Part shown: one piece after another, positions 1 through 12,127 of the stretch
Position numbering within the stretch: position 1 is the first letter of the stretch
How the letters are laid out: the number at the start of each line of letters is the position of its first letter
Source: Didymodactylos carnosus
Lineage: Eukaryota; Rotifera; Eurotatoria; Philodinida; Philodinidae
Reading direction: 5' to 3'
Length of the DNA stretch: 64,000 nt
Assembly: GCA_905250885.1 (NCBI GenBank)
Contig: CAJNOQ010000168.1
Location: 1 to 64,000 of the forward strand
Notes under the pieces: model-generated
The model's database searches: none
What the model was told of the DNA's origin: nothing
What the model saw: only the letters and a program-made list of their open reading frames with translations
Translations under genes and position numbers: made by a program

Positions 1-22
1 TTTATTTATTTATTTATTTATT
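1..22. repeat. (TTTA)n simple repeat
   Basis: The window opens in a tetranucleotide TTTA run, followed by a T-rich stretch. It lies in what should be the first intron of the adjacent decarboxylase-like gene. Confidence 0.9.
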
Positions 23-385
23 CTTTTTTTTCTATTTATAGATTCTTTTGTTGTTGTTTGGCTCGAGTCATTGTTTTATAGGTCGATGACCTTTGATGAC
101 TCTCACTTTTCGTGAATAAAATTCATTCATTCATTCAGAGCTTCGCTATGCTTGGATATATCGTATTGTTCGTGTCAATATTACAGTACATACAGACGGC
201 TAGTAATAGGATGGATAACCACTTACGAAGTCCTATACAATGTGCACAAGATTTTTGATAATTAAAATCATTCAGAAGAAATATTGTGTTAAGATTAAGT
301 CTCGATAGATAATTGTCTTGATTCGATTCACGTATTTTGCTCATCAAGCAGTTAAGGATATAAAAATTACAGCTTAGCTACGTAC

Positions 386-484
386 CAAATTATAATCACC
401 GGGAAGTCCAAAAATTGTATCAACGCCAATTTCTTTCAAACGCCGAAGTAAATATTCACCGATGTTTATCTTTTTTGATGACAT
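386..484 (-). CDS. First exon of a pyruvate/indolepyruvate decarboxylase-like TPP enzyme (partial)
   Basis: Reading the minus strand from the ATG at 484 gives 33 codons, then a GTACGT donor, so the exon ends in phase 0. The peptide contains [11 protein letters not shown] followed by [13 protein letters not shown]. This is the N-terminal start of the TPP-binding domain of pyruvate decarboxylases; yeast Pdc1 has the closely similar KYLFERLKQ...TVFGLPGDFNL. Enzymes of this family decarboxylate 2-oxo acids such as pyruvate or indolepyruvate to aldehydes, using thiamine diphosphate and Mg2+, usually in the cytosol. The rest of the gene lies to the left of the window, since I found no second exon in positions 1-385. 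The FGLPGDYNL form favours pyruvate/indolepyruvate decarboxylase over acetolactate synthase, but 33 residues cannot settle the substrate. Animals generally lack this enzyme, so horizontal origin is possible. The spliceosomal donor suggests the gene is established in the host genome. Confidence 0.72.
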
Positions 485-889
485 GGCTTTTTTTTATTGA
501 TTGTATTTGATCTAAAAATCAAATGCAAGAAGTTCTTCAGAATTGCGCAAATTTTGACTGCTTCTGTTTTCATTGCTGCATACACACTTTTCATTGTTAC
601 ACACTTTTTTAGCTACTTAAGAGAATCTGTATGATGGCATGATCAGATGTGTAACGCCTAAGGTACAACCAGATCCAATATATGCTTAGTCATACAACAC
701 AGTCATGTTTTGAAGACGTATTCGTCTTTCCACATAAGGTATTCCATGTATGGGCATTTTTCCGTCTCAACGCGTCGATAGAAAAGAAAAAGAACAGAAC
801 GGTGAGCATGTGCGAAAAGCGATCGATATTCCCCTATTTACTGGTACTTGAATCTAAATTCTCTGGACTATGTTCTGTGGCTACTATAT

Positions 890-1029
890 TAGAGCACTAG
901 CAAATAAGGAGATATCTCTTTTCGCACATGCATATCTTTCATTTCTATCGACTCGATGAAGCCCAAAAAATGTCCACACGTGGGATATCTTATGTGAAAA
1001 AAGATATATCCTTATTTGCTAGTTCTCTA
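890..1029. mobile_element. TA-flanked foldback element (MITE), copy A
   Basis: The left arm begins TAGAGCACTAGCAAATAAGG and the right arm is its inverted counterpart, ending ..TTATTTGCTAGTTCTCTA, with arms of about 33 bp. The element starts and ends in TA, as expected for a Tc1/mariner-type target duplication. It has no coding capacity, so it is a non-autonomous element. A second copy lies at 1381-1530. Confidence 0.75.
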
Positions 1030-1340
1030 TTAGAGTTTTCTCTTTTATCGTATCTTTATCTTTTTCTTGATGTTGCAGGCAGATCATCCTTTCCTTTCTG
1101 CATGCATCCGTATGTCTGACATACAGATATTAGAGCTCTACCGTTTAGTGTATCTTTATCTGTTTCTTGATGTCGCATACAGATTATGCTTTCTTTTCTG
1201 TATGTATCCTTATATCTGACATACAGATATCTGCATGCGACATCAAGAAAAAGATAAAGATACGTTAAACGGTAGAGCTCTATTTGCATGCAACATCAAG
1301 CAAAGATAAAGATACAATAAAAGAGAAATATACGTATAAG
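1030..1340. mobile_element. Foldback element interrupted by another element
   Basis: The sequence TATCTTTATCTTTTTCTTG on the left and its inverted match near 1290-1320 (AAGATAAAGATACAATAAAA) form arms of an inverted-repeat element. Its centre is occupied by the separate element at 1131-1282. The two share similar inner sequence, so they are probably related subfamilies, one having landed in the other. Confidence 0.55.
1131..1282. mobile_element. TA-flanked foldback element nested in a relative
   Basis: The ends are TAGAGCTCTACCGTTTA and its inverted form TAAACGGTAGAGCTCTA. The arms extend about 50 bp and include the CTTGATGTCGCAT / ATGCGACATCAAG pair. The element is 152 bp with no ORF. It lies inside the inverted repeat at 1030-1340. 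Confidence 0.7.
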
Positions 1341-1380
1341 ACTTTACGCTTAATACTACACATGCATTGTTGCTTTTTAA

Positions 1381-1530
1381 TAGAGCACCAGCAAATAAGG
1401 AGATATCTCTTTTCACACAAGCATATCTTTCTGTTCTCTTTCGTTTCAATCGACGTGCTGAGACAAAAAAATGTTCGTACACGAGATATCGTATGTGAAA
1501 AGAGATATCTCCTTATTTGCTAGTGCTCTA
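1381..1530. mobile_element. TA-flanked foldback element (MITE), copy B
   Basis: It has the same terminal sequence as the element at 890 (TAGAGCACCAGCAAATAAGG), and the right end (CTTATTTGCTAGTGCTCTA) is a near-perfect inverted match. The two copies diverge in the middle, so this is an older dispersed family rather than a recent tandem duplication. Confidence 0.75.
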
Positions 1531-2556
1531 ATGAATTATGATAGATGCAACTTGGCGATTTTTTTCTCTTCAAATTATCTCACTCGAAATATCACTGATC
1601 TAAGATTGCACAGTAAAAAATAATGTTCTATGACATATTCTACGACACCGAGAGCCTTTTTCGATACATTTCGCTGAGTATTTCTACCATAGAAAAAACA
1701 GTAGGAATTAAGTATTTTTGATCTCTTCTTTGATAAGTTCGTATTAACATAACAGAGTGCACTACGTAATGTCAGTGACCACAATGCTGCAGATTATTAC
1801 AGATCTAGGATTAATATGCGTAGTCAAGGCCTCAAATTGGTCCTTCCTGTCAGAGAAAAAAGGTCAACAATATTAGAGAGGGATCTTTATCCACGAATAA
1901 CGTGAATTCGTAACTGAAAGAACTTGAAAAGTCCGAAAATATTCTTATCAAAACTTTTGACACAGCAATTTTGATGCTGCGTTAGTAAAACCGTTCTAAG
2001 CAAAAAACCATCAAAGACTTAAACATTATTTTACTTCAGATGCAAATCTCCCATTGAGAAGATATCTTGTAGCTAGAAAGCATGACGTCGCCGTCTGTAG
2101 TATAAATTGCTTCTTAGTTTATTTCCTTAAGAAGTTAGAAAAAGTAAGTAGTTGGAGAAACTAATAAACAATGAAGACGAAGGAACAATAAAACAAATTT
2201 AGATGTGATGTGGTGTGATCTTTCGTTACGAGTATTTGTTAATGAATTAGTTATTTTTAATTACACTGTTTATACCGAAGAAACGTAATTTCGTTAAAAA
2301 ATAAAATTGTATGTGCATGCTCTAGTTAACTTCATATAGTAAAGTTTAGCTAGTTCGATTTTAAGGAATAAAGAAAATTTACACCAGAGCTGCATGCATG
2401 TATTTTTAGTTTTTTAATTCAATAGCCATTATAAAATGCCAAAACTGCAAAAAGTCAAGTTCTTATTTAAAAAAAACAACAGATGTGACGAACATATACA
2501 ACGATAAATGTACAAAAGTACAACAGTTCAAGTAGCATAAAAATAAGAAAAAGTAT

Positions 2557-5058
2557 TTATCTTTTTCTTCTTTTATCTCCTCCGTGTCCCTCTCTTTCAT
2601 CTTGTGTACTTCGTTTAGAAGACGACGATGTTGTAGTCGTAGGTGCTACACCATGTCTGGCTTCTTTCAAGAAACCAGACAATCCAAATGGATCTTCTTC
2701 TTCAGTTTGTTGAAACTGGACAGGTCCTTCACGTGTTGTAGTACGATCCGATCCTTTAAATCCACGATCCGGTTCAAATCTAAATAAAAAAACAGAAATA
2801 TATTAAAAAAAAGCGACTACACTATCCAAACACAAACGAACCGTTTTGTTGCAGTGATCAACGCTTCTGTATCACCGAGAGTATCTTTAGCTGATTTGGA
2901 TGGTTTGTAAATTTGTGATGCGACTGTTGTCGATGAACCCCACGGTTGATCATACACTCGATAATCATCATCATCGCCAAATCCACGACCAATACCCTTG
3001 AACAAAAATGGCAAATAATATTCACGTTTATGGAGTTTAAATAATATAATTCTTACCGATTGCATATTAAACAATCTTGCATCAAATTGTGCACCAGAAG
3101 CTCCGGCATTCGGTACTCCAAGTGCAATTTGTTCACTGATATCACGTTCTTTTGGACGATTACTAAAATTAAAGAGAACATACAGAAAATGAATTAAGAG
3201 GTTGATTATGTCGTCAAATTACCGTTTATCCGGTCCCGCTCGTTGAAGTGCGCTTTGTCTTTGTCTTTCTTTATGTCTTTCTTGGCGAATTTGATCACGT
3301 TCCATACCCTCTTCATCTTTTTTATCTAAACCACAATAATTATATTATAAATGGACTTCAATGAACGAAAAATTAACTAATTTACCTGCATTTCTAATTC
3401 CAGCTCGATCTGTTCTTGCATGATTAGCCAGATCTCGTAATCGTGCTTCTTTCTCTTCTTTTTGTTTCTTCGCCAACGTTGTCTCAACTTTCGCACGCAT
3501 ATCAACAGCTTCACGAGCCTAGAAGCAAACGAGTACACAAGATAAAAAATGCTTCTTCACAAATATAAAAGACAAAAATGTTTTTCATCACCGGGTCTTA
3601 TAGCATGCATATAGGATCAGAAAGTTTAGATCTATTTTTGCTGAATTCCATAGTATTACATTAAATGAATTCTACAAATTACAAAATACTCACTTTTAAA
3701 TCGGCTGTGTATAAAGCTTCGGCTAATTTTGCGAAATTTTCATTGATGGCTGTACTTTGTAGTCCACGTCCATCAGCTGCTAATCTTTTATCCAACGGAA
3801 TCGTGAAACCTTTAGCGTTTTTCCAATTTGATATGCATGGCGGAATTTTCCAGTCTTGTTGTTCTTTTACAGTGACCTCAAATAAATATTTATTTACAAA
3901 AGATTATTCTAACGCAAAAGCATACACATACTTTTCTTGTTGGTGAATGCATAATCGGAGCTGGAGGTGAAGGCGGTCCACGAGGAATTTTTTTGTTTAT
4001 TCTATTAAAACCAAAACAAATACAAGCCACTATAACGTTTTACAGAAAGAAAATGTATTACATACTTAAATCTTGGTGGTTCCATTGGATCTTTCTGAAC
4101 TTCAACCATTTGAATAATACGTTGTTTAGCACCGGCATTAAATCCAGCGCCCTGTTGTGAAGGCGTGTATCTAGAAGTTGATTAAGCAATTGTCAATGAA
4201 TATTACTGACTATTCATTAGAAGAACATACCGTATATATTGAACGGGTGCTTGTCTTTCAGCATGTTGAACAGGCAATGCAGCCGATACTTTTGTTGCAA
4301 TCATTTTTTCTAATGCTTGACGAGTTTTTTCTGTTTTCTAAATAAAAAATAAGATTATTTGAAATTAATTTTATTCAAAGACAATTTTATGACTAATTTC
4401 ACCTCTTTTAAATCATCCTCAGATGGTTTTTGTAATGATGGATCATCTTCTCGCACTTCAATTGGTAATAAGTCGGTAAATTTTGAGTATACAATCTGAA
4501 ATATAAATTGATAATAATACGTTTTTTAAATCAGCTATTGAATAACTGACAATAACCCTTACTTTGCTTCCTTTAACATTTTGTTTAACAATAGCATCAA
4601 ATTTTGGCTTTCCACTAGCATCCATTTGCAATTGCAATGCATTTGACGTTTGCTGTTTGTTTAAGCCCATATTCAACGGATGTTGGGCCATATGAATTTC
4701 AGGAAAGGCTCCACCATCACCAAAATTCTGAAATAATAAAATGAGCGAAAAATATAAGCATATTTCATGATAAAGAAACCTACCTCAGGTTTTCTTGGAA
4801 CAAATCCTTGACGATGTCCATATGGTGGAACAGTGACTTTTGAAACAATCGACAGCTATAAATAGAAAAACAATCTTAATAAGATTATCTATGCCTGAAT
4901 GAGTAATACGTACCTCTGACTTTTTTATTTTATGTATCTCATCATCTTCGCGATCATACACCGATAATGACGGTTGTGGTAAAACTCTAAGAAGAAAATA
5001 TAGTTGGATTTTAATTTCAAAACAAAATTTGGGTACAAACTTACTGCGTTAAAGACAT
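2557..5058 (-). CDS. SNW1: SNW domain-containing protein 1 (SKIP/Prp45), spliceosome and transcription co-regulator
   Basis: This is a complete 14-exon gene. The ATG at 5058 opens a 14-nt first exon (MSLT..) and the stop is at 2557-2559 after a basic KRRKR tail. Conserved blocks appear in the order expected for SNW1: PPYGHRQGFVPRKPE, then NFGDGGAFPEIH, MAQHPLNMGL, APVQYIRYTPSQQG, QKDPMEPPRFKINKKIP, the signature PPCISNWKNAKGFTIPLD with LAADGRGLQ, and near the C-terminus ERDISEQIALGVPN, YDQPW and EEEDPFGL. SNW1 is a core component of the activated spliceosome (Prp19-associated) and a nuclear co-regulator that threads through the catalytic centre. All introns seen are short (roughly 50-80 nt) with GT..AG ends. 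The overall length is close to the usual 530 or so residues, and nothing is missing or broken. Confidence 0.96.
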
Positions 5059-6300
5059 CGTATAAAAAATTGAGATTTCTAATAGTCTGAAATGAAGGAT
5101 GATAATATAGGCAATGTTAATGTTCTGATGATGCTTGTTAGATCACGAAGGACGATTGTTGTGAACGAAATATGGAAATTCCGAGGTAAAATGGGCTACG
5201 ACTATATATAATAAGTAATAGTGCAAATAGCTACAAGTTTATTTGCACAATTTTGCAATTTACGATCTTTTCGTTTCGGGACATCAATGATGATTCATTC
5301 TTGCTTCATTTTTGCTTCATTCTTACTTCATGGAGATCAAACTACTAGCAGTAATTACGCCGCAAAGGAGATTCTAACCACTGCACATTTATGTCACTAG
5401 TTTTTTCTGTCTAATAAATATTGTTATTCACTTTTTACTGACCGTCGATAGGTAAGCGCCTGTAGCAATCACAGTAATTTGAATAATGAAAGATCACGGT
5501 AAGCTTCCATTAAAATCTCTTCCATTCAACGTAAAACAATTTGACAATGGCGTTCAATGGGACAAGTTTTACTGAAAGCTTATCTTCACCATAGAGCAAA
5601 ATGTTCACTAAAACATCAAGCTAAGCTAGATACAAAAGCTAACCACAAAAGTCTTCCACAATCAACGCGTCTAACTTATCTGGATCTCATTGAAATGGTA
5701 TTTGCGCCTGCGACCATTTTTAGGTATGTTCTCTTAAAAGTAAAAGTCAAAATGAGTCGAAAAATAGTCTCTACACGTCTTTTACATTGATCAATCAAAT
5801 GACTTAAATGGAGAAAGAGTGTAAATAATTAGCGTGCTTATTCTCAAATAAATGTCGCTATCAGTGGATTAAAACACGCCACTGTCAACGCTTGCCTATA
5901 GGTGCGTGAAAACATCTCAAAACATTCGATTGCTTTCACGTGAGTGTTGCCGAAGAACTATTGAAAATCGATGGACAATCATTTTTAAAAACTTGAGTTT
6001 AACCACGTCACGTTCGAAAAAGGGCATATCGCCGTATCCATGCACGAGGACACTTTTCGGAGTCCGTTACGTTTTATCAACATTGTAGCTCTGTGACAAA
6101 AGCCCATTAAGCGCTTGCAAACGTCTTATTTTAAACAGCAGACATTTTTCTTTAAATTCATAATTAAGCAGACGGGGTCTTTCCATTCAGATGCGTTCAC
6201 CATCCTAGTCCACTTTCCTTGACGAAGTCCCCGGTGAATCCACGAAAAAACGTGAAATAGGGAGTTCTGAGGGATTTCCTGTAAAAAATGTCGATTACTG

Positions 6301-6457
6301 CTTGATTGAGTCAAAATTACTTAAAAAAGAATTACAGGGAACATTTTTCGCAAAGTGCTTATTCTAACTGAACTCGACCAATAGAATTCGTTGAAAAAAT
6401 CCACTGCGAAAAATGTTCCCTGTAATTTATTTTTTAAGCAACTTTGACTCAATCAAG
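6301..6457. mobile_element. Foldback element (MITE)
   Basis: The arms begin CTTGATTGAGTCAAA on the left and end TTTGACTCAATCAAG on the right. Inner arms share TTACAGGGAACATTTTTCGC and its reverse complement, giving about 50 bp of imperfect inverted repeat around a 50 bp centre. There is no ORF, and I could not define a target duplication. Confidence 0.7.
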
Positions 6458-6829
6458 TCAAGGATAAGTTAAATATAGCATTAGAATCTCTTCTCGCTCA
6501 ATAGAAACCAAAATCAGAGTAAAACTCCTGCTAAAGGACTGAAAGCAGTAATCGATATTTTTGACTTTTGTGATCGAGAAAAGAGGATGAAAACGAAGCG
6601 GGTCAAAAATATCTCTGATACCATTTCGTACAGCTCGACGAGTACTGCAAATGGAGGAAAAACAAAAAACTTCTACTGTATAGTTTTTGTGCTGTGAGGC
6701 CTGAAAATTGGCTGTTTTTAAAAAAGGGTCTTCAAAGATGGGCTGCATACTCAAAGAGGAAAGATAGATATCGACCTTATTCTTTTTTTATTGGGTTAAT
6801 CAGCTCTTTAGCTTCATTTTTATCTATAG

Positions 6830-7235
6830 TGCAAGAACTTTTTGTTTTGTTTTATCTTCAGAAAAGGTGAAATACTGAATGGCATTTTTTCATTTTTGGC
6901 CATTTTGTGACAGCTGGTCTGCCATTGTAAAAGCACTAGAACAAGTTTTTAATATTATTATTTGTACTGCTCGAGGTGCTCTTTCATGTGGTATGTCCAA
7001 TGGTGGTATAAGCTCTGTAAAGGCAGAGAAAAACAAGATCAAAGTTGCTTTATTAGAGGGAAAGTCGAAACTTGACATCCGTGAAAAGGCATGTAAAATA
7101 TGACTTCTGAACGAGGGAATTATTGGGAGCGGAGATTTTCTGTAATTTTCTATGTCCTAGACGTATCGACAGTATCGACATTTTTGTGGCTACTATGTCA
7201 TGTAATGGTGAGCGGACCTGGATGGAAACGCCCAA
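6830..7235 (-). mobile_element. Dispersed repeat, copy A
   Basis: This stretch matches 14585-14960 in inverted orientation. Shared blocks include ATAGTAGCCACAAAAATGTC, GTCTAGGACATAGA, CGCTCCCAA, CCTTTTCACGGATGTCAAG, AAGTCGAAACTTGACATCC (read as shown on +), and CTGTCACAAAATGGC. Beyond the last block, both copies read an ATG-initiated frame with similar residues (here MAKNEKMPF). The family may therefore carry the start of a transposase, or it may have captured a coding exon. Neither copy has a long open frame. Confidence 0.6.
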
Positions 7236-9847
7236 CGCTGATAGTTTATTCGGTGTTTGTATACAAACTTCGAATTAATGTTGCAATTGCATGATCCGCG
7301 ATCTATTTTAACGGTTTTAAATCAATAAATTTATCCACTATATCAGCATTTGCTTAATTATTAATTTAAAGAAACATGTTTGATCTTTAAGAGTACACTC
7401 TTCCTCATTTTAGAAAATGTTTTCATTCTTGACAGAAACATGATGCATGGTAGAGTAACATGATGGTCATGGCTCCGGTTGACTATATGCGAACACAATG
7501 CATGTATTCTAGAAACGCAGTAACTGGATCGTATTTTTATCAGACCACTTAAATGATGTGTAAAGTAGTTGTGTTGTTATCGGTAAAATTGCTCAGACTG
7601 AGGCAAATAACTTATGTGTAGTGAGGTTACCACCGAATATGGGGTATATTTCTCACCCTGTTGCTATACTGTATAAACCCATGGGAATTAGAAAATATGG
7701 CAGATTTGTGCATTAACAGAGAAGCTTAGCCTGTATGAATGATTCAGAGTTATATTTATCCGTATGTTAAGCACATGATCATTTTCTACCTTCAAGTATT
7801 AATTTGCGCGTTTAGCGTCTGGTTATAAATTTTATGGATAAAATTTGCATTTTTATATTCCATTAAGTATAGGTTGTACAATTCGTCATTCGTTAATTTG
7901 AGTTTTCTCAGCTCTGTATTTCTTCAATTACGGATGATACTCTTGTTTAATTTTGTTTTGACAGCATTTGCATTGCTATACACATCCTCAGAGCACTTTT
8001 TATAGTGGAATATTAAGAAAAAAGTGGCGTATTTTTTTAAAATAAATGCACTTCAGACGCCTTAGAGGCAACCTCATTTTTGATTAATAAGATATTTCCA
8101 TGTAAAAGACGTGTCACTGTGCCTTACGAAGGTACCTGGATTTCAATTTTATGCACCAATAGAGTTTTTGTGAGACATCGTGGATATTTAGTCAAGGCAT
8201 CTTGGATACATTCTCTCATGCAAATCAGATGTATTTTTAATGAAGAAAAGATGTTAGTCTTCTTGCTTGTTCGGGCCATAAAACATTATAAACTGTCGAC
8301 TCTCCAACATCAAGAAGAAAGCACCATATCACTCAAGGAAAACTCTGTCTGATGCAGTTTTTGACGCTCTATCACGTGGAGTAAGTGTCCACATGCGTTA
8401 TACCTTTGATTATGCGCCAATCCGTTGAAAGAAAAAAGTCTGGAAATCTTGCCAAAACGGGTAAGATACACCTTGCCCGATCGGACCATATTGCCTGTTC
8501 GGGCAAGACATCTTGTTGAAATAGACAATGTTGCCCGGTCGGGCCAGAAAGTGTGACAACGTACTGACAGTAACACCACTAAACTGTTACCAGTACCAGT
8601 ATCATTTGTGCGGACAAGCACTAATGATACCGTTCCAATCTAACACATGAATTAATCAAATTAGTCTTGAGTCTAACATAATTAAGTAAACAAGCAACAG
8701 ATTAAAAATAGTCTGTTCAAGAGTATAATAGTCAGTATAACAGACAAAGAAATAATATAGATAGGTTCTTTTCTGAAAATGTTATTTCTCCATTTCTCTT
8801 GCCAGAGACGTCTTGGCTAGGTGCCCGAATGATTTTATGTCTAACAAAAGTCTCGATGCATTTACAGTGCCGTGAATGCAACTACGTGATTTATCCATAA
8901 CTGGTAGACGATTAAGTGCCTTGGGCGTAGATAGTGCCTTGTGACTCTTTGATGTGATGTCTTTCGAAAGCATCTAAGCTATTTTTATCAAAAGAATAAT
9001 GATTTAGAGGTGTTTTGTCCAGAAATCAAGGCAAATAACAGAAAAAAAGATCAGAAAATGCACCTAACGTGCCTTCATTACGCGCGGTGGATGCATTTTG
9101 AAGCCATCAGGATAGTTTATCAAAACACTTTTTTTGGCAGCGAAGAGTTGCTAAAATTAAACTAAACGTCATCAAGACTATTTTTTCTAGGGTAGCTCAG
9201 AAACACTTTTTTACATATTTTGGTTTTCCTCTCAGCTCTCTGTTCATTATTTGACAAGGTGATCGTGTCCGTGAATTTTCATACGATAGATGTTTCGAGA
9301 AAACTAAAACCAGAACGGCCTAACGAAACGGGCTCTTTTCGGTATTTATAGTTTCCAAACATGCTCTTTTTGTTTCTCGAAGGTCGTTTGCTGTGTTTAG
9401 TACAGTCGAGAATGAAAATTTTTCAAGAAGTTCGCAAACAACACATCTCAGGTAGTGTATCGATTATCTCTTTGAAAAAGATTTTTAGCTCGATCGCATA
9501 AACTATGAGAAGAGAAGCGGATTTTTCGTACCTTATCAGCAGTGATGACGAGAAATGTGAGAGGAAAACGAAAGTGTGTAAGAGTGTATCTGATCTACTC
9601 TTAAAATAGCGAGTTTTGATGACGCTTAATTTGATTTTGGCAGCATTTTTCCAACTCTAGAGAATGCCCTAAAAGAGGGTATAATCTCATATGCTTAAGG
9701 ACAAATCCTGCGAAAAAGATTTTATTAGGAAAACGGATGACAATTCTGTGTTTCCCAGATCATATATATTATTACAAACTTCTGGACGAATTTATTTAAG
9801 AAAACGTGAGCGTTATACAAGAACTAATAAGTTCATCAATTATATTT

Positions 9848-12127
9848 CTAATTGTCTAATATTCGAAAAAAATACTCCACCTAAAATAAAATTGGAGGAT
9901 AGCACATTATAGGATAAAGCAAAAAGTATCTTTATTATTTACTTCTAACGTAGCATCTTCTGGTAAGTCGGTACAATGAACGGCATTTTTGACTTTATCT
10001 TTACCATATAAAGCGCGAAGTGTACGAGGACGAATGTGTCGAGCAATCTCCTTAAAACATATGAAAGCGGTATTGTGGACAAAACACTACTATCATGAGT
10101 AACGTACTGGATCATGTGGTCCACAAAAATCTCGAAAAACAATTGGTGCATTTTGTGCACGAATTTCAAGTACAATACAAGCACCAGACATCAATTCTTC
10201 AACTAGTTTCTAAATAGAATATAATGAGATGCATGAATTATACAGCCATGATAGAAGAATTCATGGCAGTCTTCTACGTTTGCAGAAGATTTTTGAGGCC
10301 AGCATGAAAACTTCAGAGCTTGCATCACTCGTCATCTTGAGTCAAATGGTATTAACAAAGTTTAAAAATCTCTTGGCATCATGCACTGTTAAAAAACAAT
10401 GTTCTTCAGTTTTTCAAAGAACGAAAAAAATCATTTTTTTTTTAAAAACTGAAGAACAAATTTACGGTTCTTGAGAGCTGAAGAACAGAATTTAAGTTCT
10501 CTATTTGGGACAAATGAAGAACAAAATTCCCGTTGACTTTTCAGTTCTCTGAAAAACTGCAGAAGACAGTTTTTTAACAGTATCCTTGACGATCTTGGAT
10601 AACGAGGAATCCACGTTTTACGCTTACTTGAGAAAGAAAAATTTGTAATTTTTTTGCTACCTTTCGTGAACCATGATGGCAAGAGATTTTTAAACTTTGT
10701 TAACATCATTCGACTCAGGATGACGAGCGATGCAAGCTTTGAAGTTTTCATGTTGGCTTCAAAAATCTTCTGCAAACGTGTTGAGGTGACGTTACTCTAT
10801 TCTTCTACGTACTGGATATTCATGAACAACGCCCTTGTATACTTCAAGAAATTCTTCTGCATTGACTTTGTCTAAGCTGAACTAAAAGAAAACAGGTTTT
10901 TTTTTAAAAGGTCAACAACAGAGATGACTGAGATAGAAAATTGCAACGGTAGACGTTTGTATTATTCTACCTCACCACAATCTATCAGTCAAATAACTAT
11001 CTTACTGTGCCAATTGCTGATATCTGAAAACCAGATAATAATATCTGATTGATTATCTGTCCAGCTCTTCCTAAAAATTCACATTTGTTCTGCCACTTTC
11101 AATAACTTGTCACATTTGGTTATTAATAAACTTACCATCAGCCACTGCATGCGGTTTTATAACACAACACGTGGAATCGTTATAACAGGCTGTATTGTTA
11201 CCATATTTTGAGTCAAAGAAAAATGAAATTTCACGACTCGCATCAGTCGAAGAAGATGAGCCATGTAAAGCGTTCTTTGTTCCATCTATAAGTAAAGTTT
11301 GAAATATAGCGTTATTATGTAATTAATAGTCTTCACTTTATTCACCCGTTCCAAATCTTGCTCGAAGTGAATGAGAACTTTGTTCTTTCGCTTTTTGAGA
11401 ATCTGTTGGTCCAATAATATTTCTCCATTTCGCTATCGCATCAGAACCCACAAGTTCTATGGCAACAACTGGACCACTTGTCATAAATTCCACTAAGCGA
11501 CTAAAGCAACAAGAAATTATTATATCATTCTATAAAAAAAACAATTATTTTTCCATCAATTTACTTGAAAAAATCTTTATCTTTATGCTCAGAATAAAAA
11601 TACATAACTTCATTTTGTGACATCTGAACCATTCTCATACGAGCGATTGTAAAACCGTTTTCATACACAGCGCTAATGACATCGCCCAAATACCGAACAG
11701 CATCCGGTTTGATGATGGCTAGTGTTCTATGCAGCAAAATAAGGATGACAAATGAGTTGAAACATGATGCTTGTCTAACAGAAAAATACCTTTCTTGGTT
11801 TTTTCCAACACATCTCGCTGTAAATGCATCACCAAAGTCGACAACTTTTAATGAGCGCGAAAAGACGTTGATCGTATTTCCGATAAAAAAATCACTTAAT
11901 TTCATTGTATCAATTTTCGTTCGTTTTAAGAATGGTCGACGTATTTTCGTGTCGTACTAGAGATATAAGAAATATATAAAAGCGTACCTTGTACCTAAGC
12001 ATTTATGATCACTAACCATTTCGATGCCATTGTCGTGCGGATAAAATAACACTTGAAATGTACGTGTAATGGATGCTTGTGGATCGTACCATTCTGCTAA
12101 GAAACAGTAACGTTCGTCAACGGTTTG
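9848..12127 (-). CDS. NME7: Nucleoside diphosphate kinase homolog 7 (start exon not resolved)
   Basis: Ten exons total 374 codons including the stop, very close to the 376 residues of human NME7. The order is a DM10 domain (RYCFLAEWYDPQ, PFLKRTKID), then NDPK domain 1 (TLAIIKPDAV to FGTDGTKNALHG), then NDPK domain 2 (CCVIKPHAVADG to VKNAVHCTDLPEDA). It ends with the 33-nt exon 9848-9880 coding VEYFFRILDN, nearly identical to the vertebrate terminus. The catalytic-histidine segment N-A-x-H is present in both kinase domains. NME7 is a ciliary/basal-body protein associated with the gamma-tubulin ring complex and axonemal microtubules. The first exon seen begins after an AG acceptor at QTVDERY, where the human protein has only a few residues more, so the initiating exon is probably tiny. 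An ATG at 12389-12391 followed by GT is possible but its donor is weak. One intron (10210-10812) carries nested mobile elements. Confidence 0.94.
10275..10779. mobile_element. Long inverted-repeat element in an NME7 intron, with a second element inside
   Basis: The left arm (10275-10380) and right arm (10674-10779) are inverted copies about 105 bp long, sharing CGTTTGCAGAAGATTTTTGA and AACAAAGTTTAAAAATCTCT. Between them, 10386-10585 is another inverted repeat with ends GTTAAAAAAC and GTTTTTTAAC. The whole lies within an intron whose flanking exons keep phase, so NME7 is not disrupted. Confidence 0.75.

Larger units (their letters stand above)
485..2556. other. Intergenic stretch with an inverted-repeat element cluster
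   Basis: No credible coding sequence is visible between the decarboxylase first exon and the end of SNW1. The first half is occupied by TA-flanked foldback elements, listed separately. Positions about 1535-2550 are AT-rich and featureless to me. This interval must hold the decarboxylase promoter and the SNW1 3' UTR, but I see no motif I would commit to. Confidence 0.6.
5059..9847. other. Gene-free interval with scattered inverted repeats
   Basis: About 4.8 kb lies between the SNW1 start and the NME7 stop. Short open frames here show no recognisable domain, no consistent codon use and no plausible splice partners. I see the foldback element at 6301-6457 and one copy of a dispersed repeat at about 6830-7235. 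The remainder shows nothing I can name. The SNW1 promoter must lie just right of 5058. Confidence 0.55.
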
